64,000 nt of DNA from Pacificispira sp002696645. Its GTDB lineage: Bacteria > Pseudomonadota > Alphaproteobacteria > UBA8366 > Aestuariispiraceae. Position numbers and translations under genes: made by a program. The stretch spans positions 62,001 to 126,000 of the forward strand of contig NZ_JBLZHU010000009.1 of assembly GCF_048892425.1 (NCBI RefSeq), in the 5' to 3' direction. Shown here one piece after another: positions 1-9,357 of the stretch. Position 1 is the stretch's first letter; every line of letters begins with the position of its first letter. Under the pieces are notes generated by a model. The model worked only from the letters and a program-made list of their open reading frames with translations, did not search any database and was not told the origin of the DNA.

Positions 1-1
1 G

Positions 2-217
2 ATGCTCTCTACCTGCTTGGTACTTACTCTGAAGCGGCTAGCGCTTTCACAAGCTTCATCGCCTGAATTTCAGCAGATTTTTGCAGAATCGGCAGTAATT
101 CGTGAAGTTTTCATTTCCGCAGCATTGTGCATCATCGGTGTTTTTATGGTTATTTGGTCGGTTTTACGGGAATACCGTCGGGGGAATAACGCCCTTCCGG
201 CGCATATTCAGACATAA
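2..217 (+). CDS. possible C-terminal end of an unknown membrane protein, cut by the window edge
   Basis: The frame is open from the first bases to a TAA at 215-217 and encodes 71 residues. A hydrophobic stretch at about residues 38-55 is followed by basic residues, which would suit a membrane segment near the end of a protein. It converges on the OmpA-domain gene whose stop is at 240. No family is recognised and only one base upstream is visible, so whether this is a complete small ORF, the tail of a longer gene or chance cannot be decided. Confidence 0.25.
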   Translation: MLSTCLVLTLKRLALSQASSPEFQQIFAESAVIREVFISAALCIIGVFMVIWSVLREYRRGNNALPAHIQT

Positions 218-239
218 ATTTATAGCGAATTGCGTGTTC

Positions 240-1535
240 TTAGCGATTGGTGAACTTCATTTCGATGCGGCGGTTGCGGCGGAGGGCTTCGTCGCTGTTT
301 CCAGTATCCAGGGGCTGATATTGGGCAAAGCCTGCTGCGGACATCCTGTTCGGGTCGATACCGCGGCTTTCCAGGAATTTCACCACTGAAATCGCCCGGG
401 CTGTCGACAATTCCCAGTTTGACGGGAATTGCGCGGTTCTGATCGGAATCTTATCGGTATGACCATTGACTTGCAGGACCCAGTCAATATCGGACGGGAT
501 CCGTGCGGCGATTTCTTTTAGCGTATCGGCAAAGCTGATCAACTGGACCTGACCGGCCGGGCCCAATTCGGCCTGGCCCTGTTCGAACAGGACTTCTGAT
601 TGGAAGACAAAGCGGTCCCCAACGATGCGGATGTCGCTGCGATTGCCCAGGATTTCGCGCAGCTTCCCAAAGAATTCAGAACGATAGCGCGCCAGTTCCT
701 GAACCTTTCCGGCCAGGGCGACATTCAGACGTTTGCCCAGATCGACGATCTGTGACTGTTGCGCCGCGTCGCGCGCCTCTGAGACTTCCAGCAGCTTATT
801 CAATTCCGCGATCTGGTCATTCAAGGCCTGAATCTGGTCGTTCAACAGCGCGGTTTCAGCCCGTGCGGCGACCAGATCCTTTTGCTTGTCATCCAGTTTC
901 AGCGCCTCATTGGCCAGTCGCCCCTGCAATTCGTCCCGCAGGGAGATCAGGGCTTCAACTTCGCGCTCAAGCTTGGCCAGATCGCTCAGTTGCGCCTGGA
1001 TTTTTTCCTTATCGGCGTCGATTATTTTATAGGCGTCTTCCAGTTCTTTTGAGACCTGTTCCCGCTCTGACTCCAGGGATTCAAGCCGGGTTCGCGCCTC
1101 ATTCAGGTCTTTTTGCACAGCGGCCGTTTCATCATTTTTAACGGTAAGGCGGCTCAGAAGGTCGCGGTTGTTGTTGTTTGCGGCATCCAGTTCTGATGCC
1201 AGCGACGCATTCTCGCCGCGCAATTGAAAGATCTGGGATTCCAACGCGTCCTGACGCTGCAGCGATGCGCGCAATTGTTCGGTCACATTGGACAGGTTGG
1301 TTCGGATCTCAGCAGAAGACTCCCGCTCCAGAGCCAGCATATCGGCCAATTCCGAAACCCGGTTCTGCAGCCTGTCCAGGGCCTTATCGCGGCCAATGAT
1401 TTCTTCATTCAGATAAAACTGGGAGACGACAAAGATCATCAAAAGAAAGATGATGACCATCAATAGCGAGGCCAGCGCATCCACAAAGCCGGGCCAGATA
1501 TCCAGATTGGCGCGTTGTCGACGGGCATATGCCAT
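240..1535 (-). CDS. MotB/ExbD-like inner-membrane protein with coiled coil and OmpA peptidoglycan-binding domain
   Basis: 431 residues. The N-terminus is short and cytoplasmic, followed by one membrane segment (about 16-42) that begins PGFVDALASLLM; Asp19 sits where MotB and ExbD carry their proton-binding aspartate. Residues about 45-280 are heptad-rich and should form a long periplasmic coiled coil. Residues about 300-431 are an OmpA/MotB C-terminal domain (NGHTD, later NRRIEM) that binds peptidoglycan. It lies 64 bp downstream of the ExbB/MotA-type channel gene on the same strand, so the two probably form a proton-driven stator-like complex that reaches the cell wall. No flagellar genes are nearby, so a flagellar role is not supported. 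The substrate or mechanical role is unknown. Confidence 0.85.
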   Translation of the reverse strand: MAYARRQRANLDIWPGFVDALASLLMVIIFLLMIFVVSQFYLNEEIIGRDKALDRLQNRVSELADMLALERESSAEIRTNLSNVTEQLRASLQRQDALESQIFQLRGENASLASELDAANNNNRDLLSRLTVKNDETAAVQKDLNEARTRLESLESEREQVSKELEDAYKIIDADKEKIQAQLSDLAKLEREVEALISLRDELQGRLANEALKLDDKQKDLVAARAETALLNDQIQALNDQIAELNKLLEVSEARDAAQQSQIVDLGKRLNVALAGKVQELARYRSEFFGKLREILGNRSDIRIVGDRFVFQSEVLFEQGQAELGPAGQVQLISFADTLKEIAARIPSDIDWVLQVNGHTDKIPIRTAQFPSNWELSTARAISVVKFLESRGIDPNRMSAAGFAQYQPLDTGNSDEALRRNRRIEMKFTNR

Positions 1536-1599
1536 AGACTATCGGCTCCTCACGCCATCAGATTGTCGGGCAGAATATCGGGAAAACAGTTTGGACGTA

Positions 1600-2748
1600 T
1601 TACGCATTACCGCTGTCCTTCAGACCCGCAATCGTGCGGGCCAGAATACGCAACTCACCGCGCAATTCCTGGACCGTTTCGGCACGACCCCGCGCCGTAT
1701 CTTCCAACAAGCGCGCCAGATGCATATCGATGTTGCGGATATGGCGGCCGGATTCTGCATCAAAGGCGCCTTTGCCAGACGTTTCTGACAGTTTGACAAG
1801 CACATCTTTCAGGCCCTTTTGCCCCTCTGCCAGGCGCAGCATCAGGTCATGTTCGGTGCGCATCGTGTCGACCAGGGTCGACAGCTTTTCGTTCAGCAGG
1901 CCGAAATCCTGTTGTGATGATTGGCGGTTTTCTTCGGCCCGCGCCATGGTGCGTTGCAGGCTTTCCAGGCTGTCGGCCGTTTGCTCAAGCAGGGCCTGAA
2001 TGTAAACCGGCACGGATTGATCGCCATCGCCACCGATGGAACCACCCCCGATGCGCGTCAGGCTGGATAACCAATCTTCCAATTCATTGTAGAAACGGTT
2101 CTGTGCTTGTCCCGCCTGTAGGGCCAGGAAGCCCAGGATCAAAGATCCGGCCAAGCCGAACAGAGACGAAGAAAACGCCGTGCCCATGCCAGACAGGGGT
2201 GTTTGCAAGCCCTGTTTCAAATTCTCAAACGCGCCGGCAACATTGTCAGAGGCAAGATCAAGGCCACTGATAACGCCGCCAACGCTTTGGACTGTGTCCA
2301 ACAGGCCCCAGAATGTGCCCAACAGGCCCAGGAAGACCAGCAGTCCGACCATATACCGGCCGGTTTCGCGACTTTCATCCAGCCTGGCCCCGACACCATC
2401 CAGAATTGTCTGCATCCCGCCTGCGGAAATGTGCAACTGCCCGCGTTCGCTGCGCTTGGTCAGCAGCGTTGCGGCAGACGCCATTAAGCGGGGTGCTGCT
2501 TCGGTATGCTGGTAGCCATTTTCAAAGCTCAGCCGAAAGCGCTGGATCCAGTTCGTCTCTGCAAATAATCCGGCCACGGTTCGGAAGGCGTGGACGATAC
2601 CAATCACCAGAACGCCCAGAATAACCCCATTGATCACGGCATTTGCCAGAAAGGCATCCATCAGGGTTGGATAGATCAGAAAGACACCGATGGCGATGAT
2701 GATAAGAAAGATGCCCATACGTATAAGAAACGGGGTTGGTGTACTCAT
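1600..2748 (-). CDS. MotA/TolQ/ExbB-family proton channel protein
   Basis: 382 residues, an integral inner-membrane protein. Membrane segments are visible at about 11-27, 36-56, 132-152 and 192-212. The last two carry the family's Gly/Thr-rich signatures (GLLGTFWGLLDTV and GMGTAFSSSLFGLAGSL) that line the proton path in MotA, TolQ and ExbB. A long polar cytoplasmic tail (about 215-382) has coiled-coil character. It precedes the MotB-like gene and follows the Pro/Ala-rich OmpA gene, all on one strand, so the three are probably one transcript. The protein is longer than TolQ or ExbB because of the tail. Family assignment is firm; the physiological role is inferred only in outline. Confidence 0.88.
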   Translation of the reverse strand: MSTPTPFLIRMGIFLIIIAIGVFLIYPTLMDAFLANAVINGVILGVLVIGIVHAFRTVAGLFAETNWIQRFRLSFENGYQHTEAAPRLMASAATLLTKRSERGQLHISAGGMQTILDGVGARLDESRETGRYMVGLLVFLGLLGTFWGLLDTVQSVGGVISGLDLASDNVAGAFENLKQGLQTPLSGMGTAFSSSLFGLAGSLILGFLALQAGQAQNRFYNELEDWLSSLTRIGGGSIGGDGDQSVPVYIQALLEQTADSLESLQRTMARAEENRQSSQQDFGLLNEKLSTLVDTMRTEHDLMLRLAEGQKGLKDVLVKLSETSGKGAFDAESGRHIRNIDMHLARLLEDTARGRAETVQELRGELRILARTIAGLKDSGNA

Positions 2749-2809
2749 TGTTCGCCATCTCGCTTTCTAAAGATACGGTTGGGTCCACTATTCTTGAGTC
2801 TGGAATGCC

Positions 2810-3955
2810 TTAAGCACCCGATACGATCAGGTCTACGCGATTCTTCGGTCGATCGGGACTTTCATCCTTCGTCCCAAGCGCTTGAACCGTCATCCGGCGA
2901 CTGTCTATGCCCTGTTTCAGCAGATAGGTGCGCACGGCAAGCGCCCGGAACAGCGACAGGCGTCGCGGTTTGCTCTGTGCTTCGCCGATTGGCTCAGAAT
3001 ATCCCAGTAATTTCAATGTCAGGCTTTCGTTGCCTTTCAACTCTTCAGCCAGTTCCGCTAAGGCGGTTTCGGCGGCACTGGGCAGGTCTTGTGAATCCCG
3101 GCTGAACAGGACGCTCAGACCATCATTGTTTTTCATGACGCCAGACGAATCCACTGCGGTCAGGTCAACCGATGCCACCTGGGGCTCTTCTGCCGCAGCA
3201 GGTTGGGCCGGCGCAGATTGTGCCGGGGCAGGCTCTGGCGTGATTGCGGGGGCAGGCGGTGGGGAAGCTGGCGCTGGCGTGGCGGCCTGTTCTTCGGTCT
3301 GGGTCGCAGTGGGGGCCGGCGCAGGGGAGGGTTCAACCGCTGCGGTTTGAGGTGCTTCTATTGTGGAGGCCGGAGGCGCTTCAGGGGCAGGCTGGGGGAC
3401 CGCGGGTTTCGGCGCAGGTTCTGCGGCGATCTGCGGCTTGGGTGGCGGTGACGCTGGCGTTGGGGCGGGTGTTGCGGCCTTTGCCGGTTTTGGCAAGGGC
3501 AGGGACGGCACAGGTGGTGGCGTTGCAGCAACGCTATTCCCGGACCCGGACGGGGCATTTGGAACCAGCAAGGTCGATTGCGGTGCCTGGCTAGGCGGCG
3601 GCGCCAGACCGGCGGCCGGGGCTGGTTGTGGTTTTGTCGACATAGGCTTTGGTGGCGCTGTCTGAGAGATCACAGGGGGGGCAGCGGGGGTTGCAAAGCT
3701 GGGTGCCTGCAGCGGGGCTGGCCCGCCTTTAAGCTTGTCGATCACAGACAAATTCACGGTCACGGAGTCGTTTGAATTTGCTTCCCCCCGAAAATAAGCC
3801 TGCTGTGCCTGTGCCGATGTCAGCATGGTCGACAGCATCAGCGCGGCCAATCCCACAGTCCCGCCGGAAAGTCGCCAAAATTTAGGCTGACGCCAAAAAC
3901 GGGGCAGGGCGTGCCGGTTCACACAGGGGCTGACATCTTTCATAGGATCGCTCAC
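2810..3955 (-). CDS. periplasmic Pro/Ala-rich OmpA-domain protein
   Basis: 381 residues. An unusually long basic N-region is followed by a hydrophobic core (about 31-45) and a likely signal peptidase site after AQA at residue 50. Residues about 75-255 are a low-complexity Pro/Ala linker that could span the periplasm. Residues about 270-381 form an OmpA-like domain (LLGYSEP in the NGHTD region, later KNRVDLIVSG). It is first in the three-gene cluster with the proton channel and the MotB-like protein and probably their envelope partner, in the way Pal works with TolQR. The linker composition makes homology search hard; the C-terminal domain is the reliable part. Confidence 0.8.
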   Translation of the reverse strand: MSDPMKDVSPCVNRHALPRFWRQPKFWRLSGGTVGLAALMLSTMLTSAQAQQAYFRGEANSNDSVTVNLSVIDKLKGGPAPLQAPSFATPAAPPVISQTAPPKPMSTKPQPAPAAGLAPPPSQAPQSTLLVPNAPSGSGNSVAATPPPVPSLPLPKPAKAATPAPTPASPPPKPQIAAEPAPKPAVPQPAPEAPPASTIEAPQTAAVEPSPAPAPTATQTEEQAATPAPASPPPAPAITPEPAPAQSAPAQPAAAEEPQVASVDLTAVDSSGVMKNNDGLSVLFSRDSQDLPSAAETALAELAEELKGNESLTLKLLGYSEPIGEAQSKPRRLSLFRALAVRTYLLKQGIDSRRMTVQALGTKDESPDRPKNRVDLIVSGA

Positions 3956-4113
3956 AGTTGTCGCTCTTGCACAATGATATGGTGCTGTCCCGCTCTTTTT
4001 TGAGGGGGCGTCACCTGATCGACAAGACCATAGCGTGAGCCGGGGGCGCGGGACAACCGCCCAAAACAGGCAACCGGCGCTCAGAAACAGATTAAATTGA
4101 CACCAAAAGCGCG

Positions 4114-4929
4114 TTAGGCGTCTTCCGCGGGCGATGATTTTTTCAGCATCGACAGCAGTTTGCGCTGTAATTGTTCATTGCTGGCGACGATTTCCGGGCT
4201 GTTGAAGGTATAGGCGCGCCCCTTGATATCCGTAACGAAACCGCCCGCTTCCTTGACGATTACAATACCGGCCGCAACGTCCCAGGGGCTCAACCCCCGT
4301 TCCCAGAACCCATCAAAGCGCCCTGCTGCGACATAGCACAGATCCAGGGATGCCGTACCCCATCGGCGCACACCAGCCGTCTCACTCATAGCGGTTTGCA
4401 GATGGCGTGTGAATTTTATGTGATCGTCGGTTTCTTTCCCGATATGCGGAATACCGGTCCCCAACACGGCGTCATGCAGGTTCTGGCGGGCGGAAACACG
4501 AATGCGCCGGTCATTGACATAGGCACCTTTGCCTTTGTCGGCCCAAAACAGCTCATCCTTGATCGGGTCATAGACCACGCCTGCGATCAATTCGCCGTTT
4601 TCTTCGTATCCGATGGAAACCGCCCAATGGGGCAATCCATGCAGAAAATTCGTCGTGCCATCCAGGGGATCGATTATGAAACGCTTTGTTGGATCATCCC
4701 CGATCTTGCCACCGGATTCTTCCGCCAGGATTCCCGCTTCCGGGCGGGCGCGGGTCAGTTCCTCAATGATCGTCCGCTCTGCTTTTTGATCGGCGGTGGA
4801 GACGAAATCGCCCGGTCCCTTGCGGGATACCTGCAATTGCTCCACCTCTCCGAAATCGCGCACCAGCATGCGACCGGCCTTTTCGGCGGCCTTGGTCATT
4901 ACGTTTAAATGCGCAGAGCGAATTAGCAT
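4114..4929 (-). CDS. suhB: inositol-1-monophosphatase family protein SuhB
   Basis: 271 residues, the usual length for the family. Mg2+-dependent phosphomonoesterase acting on inositol phosphates and related sugar phosphates; in proteobacteria SuhB also has a role in rRNA transcription complexes. Metal-site motifs are all present: Glu70-Glu71 in LAEESGG, IDPLDGTTNF with Asp87 and Asp90, and WDVAAG near residue 218. It lies 14 bp downstream of efp on the same strand and may be co-transcribed with it. The phosphatase family is certain; which substrate matters in this organism cannot be seen. Confidence 0.93.
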   Translation of the reverse strand: MLIRSAHLNVMTKAAEKAGRMLVRDFGEVEQLQVSRKGPGDFVSTADQKAERTIIEELTRARPEAGILAEESGGKIGDDPTKRFIIDPLDGTTNFLHGLPHWAVSIGYEENGELIAGVVYDPIKDELFWADKGKGAYVNDRRIRVSARQNLHDAVLGTGIPHIGKETDDHIKFTRHLQTAMSETAGVRRWGTASLDLCYVAAGRFDGFWERGLSPWDVAAGIVIVKEAGGFVTDIKGRAYTFNSPEIVASNEQLQRKLLSMLKKSSPAEDA

Positions 4930-4943
4930 ATCAGATCAAATCC

Positions 4944-5510
4944 TTAGTCTTTGGCGCGTTCGACGTAAGAACCGTCCAATGTGTTAACAACAATACGTGT
5001 GCCGGCATCGATATGCGGCGGCACCAAGGTGCTGACGCCATTCGACAGTTTGGCGGGCTTATAGGAAGAAGACTGTGTCTGGCCTTTTACGACCGGGTCG
5101 GCTTCGACCACTTCCAGGGTGACCTTGCCCGGCAGCGTGGCAGAGATTGGGGCCCCTTCATAGGTCTTGATTTGGACCGTCATGTTTTCCTGCAAAAAGG
5201 GAACCTGATCGCCCAGCACAGCGTGTTCGACTTCCATTTGTTCGAAGGTTTCGCCATCCATAAAGTGCAGCTTTTCGCCGTCGTCATACAGGAAGGTATA
5301 GTCGGTTTCGAACAGGTCGGCGCTTTCCACGGCTTCCTGGGTGCGATACCGCAGGCTGGTCTTGGTGCCGGTGCGCGCGTCGCGGGCTTCGATCTGGGCG
5401 ACAGATGCGCCCTTGCCCGGCTGGTTGATCTCGTTCTTAATCACGACCAAGAGCTTGCCATCCTGCAGGAAGGCATTACCCGGCCGAAGGTTGATCGCGT
5501 TGACTTTCAT
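4944..5510 (-). CDS. efp: translation elongation factor P
   Basis: 188 residues, typical for EF-P, which relieves ribosome stalling at consecutive prolines. The start at 5510 is chosen because MKVNAINLRPG matches the family N-terminus and an AGGAAG ribosome-binding site lies just upstream; the frame stays open further 5' but without homology. The loop NQPGKG places the modifiable lysine at residue 33, the residue that receives beta-lysine in EpmA-type organisms. The divergently transcribed neighbour is the lysyltransferase EpmA, which supports lysylation rather than rhamnosylation. No EpmB (lysine 2,3-aminomutase) gene is in this window. Confidence 0.97.
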   Translation of the reverse strand: MKVNAINLRPGNAFLQDGKLLVVIKNEINQPGKGASVAQIEARDARTGTKTSLRYRTQEAVESADLFETDYTFLYDDGEKLHFMDGETFEQMEVEHAVLGDQVPFLQENMTVQIKTYEGAPISATLPGKVTLEVVEADPVVKGQTQSSSYKPAKLSNGVSTLVPPHIDAGTRIVVNTLDGSYVERAKD

Positions 5511-5639
5511 GATTTCACTTCCTTTGTCATGGAGCGCACTGACGCGCCCCGAATCGCGCGCCTGTCTATCACCAGCGGACGGACTGAGCAACCGCAGAGA
5601 CGCGCCAGGCAAAACCACGGCGCGGTTGAAAGGCATCCT

Positions 5640-6695
5640 ATGACCGATCCGTGGTGGGCTTCGGCCTCTTTGGCAAAACGGCGAGACAATTTGGCGCTGC
5701 GCGGGCGGGCGAAATCGGCTCTGGCCGACTGGTTCCAATCGGCGGGATTCGTAGAAGTGGAAACACCCGCCCTACAAATCTCCCCAGGGCTGGAACCCCA
5801 CCTGGCTGCGTTTGAAACCCGGCTGTTGGCCGCAGGCCATTACGGCAGCGATGATCCAGGCCAGCCATACTATCTGCATACCAGCCCGGAATTTGCGATG
5901 AAGAAGCTGCTGGCAGGCGGGATGGAGAAGATCTGGCAGCTTTGTCCTGTCTATCGCAATGCCGAAGGGTCCCCCACCCACAGCCCGGAATTCAAGATGC
6001 TGGAATGGTATCGCACGCAGGCAGGGTATGAGGAGTTGATGTCTGATGCCCAGACACTGATTGGTGCGCTGGCAACGGCCTGTCATGTCTCTGGCCTGCG
6101 GCGGGGGAATCGACACAGTGATCCAATGGGGCCCTTTCTCCGGCTGACGGTGGCGGAGGCCTTTACGGAATATTGTGGTCATGACCTGACCGCGACGATC
6201 TCAGAAAACCCACAATCTCCACCTGTCGCGCCCCTGATCGAAACCGCCAATCGATTGGGGATTCGGGTGGCTGGGGATGACAGTTTCGATGATGTCTTCT
6301 TCCGCCTGATGGACGCCCGGATTGAACCGCATCTGGGGGATGGCGCCCCATGCTTCCTGATCGATTATCCCATCAGCATGGCAGCCCTGGCCCGTCCGAA
6401 ACCCGACGATCCAATCTGGGCGGAACGGGTAGAGCTTTATGCCTGTGGCGTGGAACTGGCGAATGGCTTTGGCGAATTGACTAATGCGGATGAACAGCGA
6501 CGAAGATTTCAGGCCGATATGGACCTGAAGGCGCATCTCTATGGTCATCGCTATCCAATCGATGAAGATTTCCTGACCGCTGTCGCCACCATGCCCCCCG
6601 CAGCCGGCATGGCACTGGGTTTTGACCGATTGGTCATGCTGTTGGCGGGTGCGGATCGGTTGGATGACGTGCTGTGGGCGCGGGTCTCTTCTTGA
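5640..6695 (+). CDS. epmA: EF-P--lysine lysyltransferase EpmA (GenX/PoxA)
   Basis: 351 residues, slightly longer than the E. coli enzyme. It is a class II lysyl-tRNA synthetase paralogue lacking the anticodon-binding domain and attaches beta-lysine to EF-P. Visible motifs: HTSPEFAMKKLL, motif 2 with YRNAEGSPTHSPEF, and motif 3 with GMALGFDRLVMLL. The start at 5640 (MTDPWWAS) is used; the open frame continues upstream through the efp gene but that part is antisense shadow. The gene is divergent from efp with about 130 bp between the starts, so the target protein and its modifying enzyme share an intergenic region. Confidence 0.95.
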   Translation: MTDPWWASASLAKRRDNLALRGRAKSALADWFQSAGFVEVETPALQISPGLEPHLAAFETRLLAAGHYGSDDPGQPYYLHTSPEFAMKKLLAGGMEKIWQLCPVYRNAEGSPTHSPEFKMLEWYRTQAGYEELMSDAQTLIGALATACHVSGLRRGNRHSDPMGPFLRLTVAEAFTEYCGHDLTATISENPQSPPVAPLIETANRLGIRVAGDDSFDDVFFRLMDARIEPHLGDGAPCFLIDYPISMAALARPKPDDPIWAERVELYACGVELANGFGELTNADEQRRRFQADMDLKAHLYGHRYPIDEDFLTAVATMPPAAGMALGFDRLVMLLAGADRLDDVLWARVSS

Positions 6696-6776
6696 CCAGA
6701 CATAGCCTTGCCCTGCATCGCGTTTCCTGCCACAAATTTGCTGCAGTGCGGAACGCTGTTTGGGGGATTTTACAGA

Positions 6777-8174
6777 ATGAAGCAGCATTATGATCTGATC
6801 GTCATTGGCAGCGGACCTGCCGGGCGGCGGGCGGCCATTCAGGCAGCGAAGTTCGGGGCGGATGCTCTGGTGGTGGAAAAGGGCCGACGGGTTGGGGGCG
6901 TATCGGTCCATACAGGCACCATTCCTTCTAAAACCCTGCGGGAGACGGTGTTAAATCTGTCGGGGTGGAGAGAACGCGGATTCTATGGGCGTGCCTATCG
7001 CGTGAAGGAGGAGATTTCAGCGACCGACCTGCGCCATCGTTTGCTGAAAACCCTGGATCACGAAGTTGAAGTGCTGGAACATCAATTTGCCCGCAATAAG
7101 GTGACGACAATTCCCGGTCACGCCAAGTTCATTGAGCCCCATAAGATTGAGGTTCAGGGCGAAGATGGAGAAACCCATATTTTCTCTGGGGATCGTTTTC
7201 TTCTGGCCGTTGGCACGCGCCCCTTTCGCCCGGATACGATCCCCTTTGACGGTGTCTCCGTTCTGGACAGCGATGAGATTCTTGAAGTGGACCGGGTGCC
7301 GCGCAGCCTGACGGTGATCGGGGCCGGTGTGATTGGGGTCGAATACGCGACGATCTTTTCTGCATTGGATGTGCCTGTCACGCTGATTGAAGGGCGCGAC
7401 ACGATGCTGGATTTTGTGGATCGTGAGTTGATTGAGGATTTTACCCACCAATTGCGGGACCGGGGCATGGTTCTGCGGCTGGGCTGTTCTATTGAATCGG
7501 TCGCGGTTTCCGGCCCCAGCGTCATCGCGCATTTGAAGGGCGGTCGGGTGGTGAAATCCGACATGCTGTTATTCGCCGCCGGACGGGAAGGGGCGACCGA
7601 CAGCCTGAATTTGGCCGCCGCCGGTTTGACCGCTGACAGTCGCAAACGCCTGAAAGTTGATCCCATAACCTTCCAGACGCAGGTCGCCCATATCTATGCG
7701 GCCGGCGACGTGATCGGTTTTCCCAGCCTGGCCTCAACGTCGATGGAGCAGGGGCGAATCGCGGCCTGTCATGCGTTGGGCAAGCCGATGCAGGACCCGC
7801 CTGACTATTTTCCCTATGGTATTTATGCCGTGCCGGAAATCTCAACCGTCGGCATGACCGAAGAGGAAGTGCAGGAACGGGGAATACCCTATGAATGCGG
7901 TATCGCCAGATTCCGGGAGACATCGCGCGGCCACATTATGGGGCTGGATGCAGGCATGATGAAGATGATCTTTTCCCTCAAGACCCATCGTCTGCTGGGC
8001 GTTCATATCTGTGGGGAGGGGGCGACGGAACTGATCCATATCGGACAGGCCGTGCTGAACCTGAAAGGGACCCTGGAATATTTCGTCGAAAATACGTTCA
8101 ACTATCCGACCCTGGCCGAAGCCTATAAGATCGCCGCCCTGGATGCCTGGAACCGTATGCCGGATCGAGCTTAA
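6777..8174 (+). CDS. sthA: soluble pyridine nucleotide transhydrogenase
   Basis: 465 residues, an FAD-dependent pyridine nucleotide-disulphide oxidoreductase family member that interconverts NADPH and NADH in the cytosol. The FAD-binding GSGPAG (11-16) and the second dinucleotide fold (IGAGVIGVEYA) are present, as is the dimerisation domain at the end. The usual redox CxxxxC pair is replaced (GGVSVHTGTIPSK), so no disulphide can form; E. coli SthA likewise lacks the pair. The start at 6777 follows a GGGGGAT stretch and matches the family N-terminus. The 3' end overlaps the convergent DUF2794 gene by 4 bp. Confidence 0.92.
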   Translation: MKQHYDLIVIGSGPAGRRAAIQAAKFGADALVVEKGRRVGGVSVHTGTIPSKTLRETVLNLSGWRERGFYGRAYRVKEEISATDLRHRLLKTLDHEVEVLEHQFARNKVTTIPGHAKFIEPHKIEVQGEDGETHIFSGDRFLLAVGTRPFRPDTIPFDGVSVLDSDEILEVDRVPRSLTVIGAGVIGVEYATIFSALDVPVTLIEGRDTMLDFVDRELIEDFTHQLRDRGMVLRLGCSIESVAVSGPSVIAHLKGGRVVKSDMLLFAAGREGATDSLNLAAAGLTADSRKRLKVDPITFQTQVAHIYAAGDVIGFPSLASTSMEQGRIAACHALGKPMQDPPDYFPYGIYAVPEISTVGMTEEEVQERGIPYECGIARFRETSRGHIMGLDAGMMKMIFSLKTHRLLGVHICGEGATELIHIGQAVLNLKGTLEYFVENTFNYPTLAEAYKIAALDAWNRMPDRA

Positions 8175-8512
8175 TTCTGTATCAGCCGCACGGGTTTATC
8201 GAAGGTTTTTAGGGCTTCGGATAACTCCCTGCATCGTTTCAAGGTTTGTCGACCAGACCGGACGATGAATTCGAAATGTTTTCCATTGCGCCGTTTCGCA
8301 ACGGCAAACAGCGGCGTTTCATGGGTGTGACGAAAAATAGAAAACACGGCGACGGGGCCATTGAAGTCGATGGCATAGTCGCGCCATTCGCCGGTGGAAA
8401 CCCGGACGGAATACATCGCCAGTAATTGTCGCAATTCGCCTTGATCGAAATAGGTGCGCTGTTTCCCGCCGCCGCGCCGCCGGTATTCGGAAAAATCGAT
8501 CAGCTCTGTCAT
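8171..8512 (-). CDS. DUF2794 family protein
   Basis: 113 residues matching a small cytoplasmic family found almost only in Alphaproteobacteria. The conserved core is recognisable: YFDQGELRQLLAMYS followed by GEWRDYAIDF, then a stretch around FSIFRHTHETPLF. No catalytic motif is evident and no function is known for the family. It is convergent with sthA and overlaps its last 4 bases. Confidence 0.8.
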   Translation of the reverse strand: MTELIDFSEYRRRGGGKQRTYFDQGELRQLLAMYSVRVSTGEWRDYAIDFNGPVAVFSIFRHTHETPLFAVAKRRNGKHFEFIVRSGRQTLKRCRELSEALKTFDKPVRLIQN

Positions 8513-8637
8513 CAGCCTCGTATCCGTAACCTCAAGGAACCCTCAGCCTAGCCCATTTTTAACCGGTCACGGAAGTGTCAAATTTCAGAAATGAGAAATC
8601 GATGACGGGGTAATGATACCGAATGCTTTTTGAGTTC

Positions 8638-8767
8638 ATGCGTATCCATGGTGCCTGCCGCTCTGGACCCCGGATCAGGGTCCGGGGTAACGATTTGCCC
8701 CCATCCGTCGTTATACCCGCGACGGCTGGTAATCAGAGTCATGCGTATCCATGGTGCCTGTCGCTCT
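8638..8767. repeat. dispersed palindromic repeats with a 28-bp direct repeat
   Basis: The sequence ATGCGTATCCATGGTGCCTG begins at about 8639 and recurs at about 8741, each followed by a near-identical (C/T)CGCTCT. Between them lies a GC-rich palindrome (about 8664-8688). Bases 8660-8688 are identical to 52371-52399, so this is a genome-dispersed element. The 8513-8765 gap otherwise contains no ORF I can support. Confidence 0.75.
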
Positions 8768-9128
8768 AATTAATCTCTTGCTGGTCATAGCCATAGGGGT
8801 CGGGCTCTGCGAAGCAGTTTACATTGCCAAGCGTTCGATAGCAGAAAACCGGCGCTTCAATGACTTCTTCCCGGGGCGCCCGGCACAGGGGGCCTTTGTC
8901 GCGGCTCTTCCGGATCGTATCGCAATCCTGCCCGGTGACCGCACTGGCGATAAGGTCTGACGGGGTCTTGTCTTCGTTGATGATCACCGCCGTGGTAACC
9001 GCCGCAACACCAAATGGCGTCAGCAGGTCGGACCCGCAGGCACCAAGGGCCATTGGCAGAAAAAGCGCGGCTGCAATACCAAAAGGGGCGGACCTGCGAT
9101 GGGGTTTCAGCGGCGGCCTGATCATCAA
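8766..9128 (-). CDS. small lipoprotein of unknown function
   Basis: 120 residues. The N-terminus has basic residues, a hydrophobic stretch (about 16-27) and the lipobox LGAC with Cys31, so it is probably a lipoprotein. The mature part holds four further cysteines, which could form disulphides in the periplasm. No family is recognised. It stands alone between the dispersed repeat at 8.7 kb and the divergent TPR-bamB-der operon. Confidence 0.65.
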   Translation of the reverse strand: MMIRPPLKPHRRSAPFGIAAALFLPMALGACGSDLLTPFGVAAVTTAVIINEDKTPSDLIASAVTGQDCDTIRKSRDKGPLCRAPREEVIEAPVFCYRTLGNVNCFAEPDPYGYDQQEIN

Positions 9129-9357
9129 TCATGACTCCAATACATTTGCGCGATTAATCATGACCTCTGTGAAGCAAGTTTTGGGCCACCTGCGACGAAA
9201 TGGGCGCAATGATTGCGATTGGGGTTGGATCACCCTATAAAGCGATGGTTTTTGGGGCGCTTTTATTAAAGGGCATGGATAAAATCGTCCGGCTCGCCTA
9301 AATAGGGGCAACAACGCGCGCGTTATGTATATGTACAAACCGGAAAGTGGATAGATC

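Noticed and set aside
240..2748. Zorya defence system (ZorA/ZorB)
   Set aside because: The proton channel and coiled-coil OmpA proteins resemble ZorAB in outline, but no ZorC, ZorD or ZorE gene is present and the neighbours are housekeeping genes.
3203..3451. Gly/Arg-rich ORFs opposite the Pro/Ala-rich OmpA gene
   Set aside because: They are the complement of low-complexity Pro/Ala codons in a well-supported gene.
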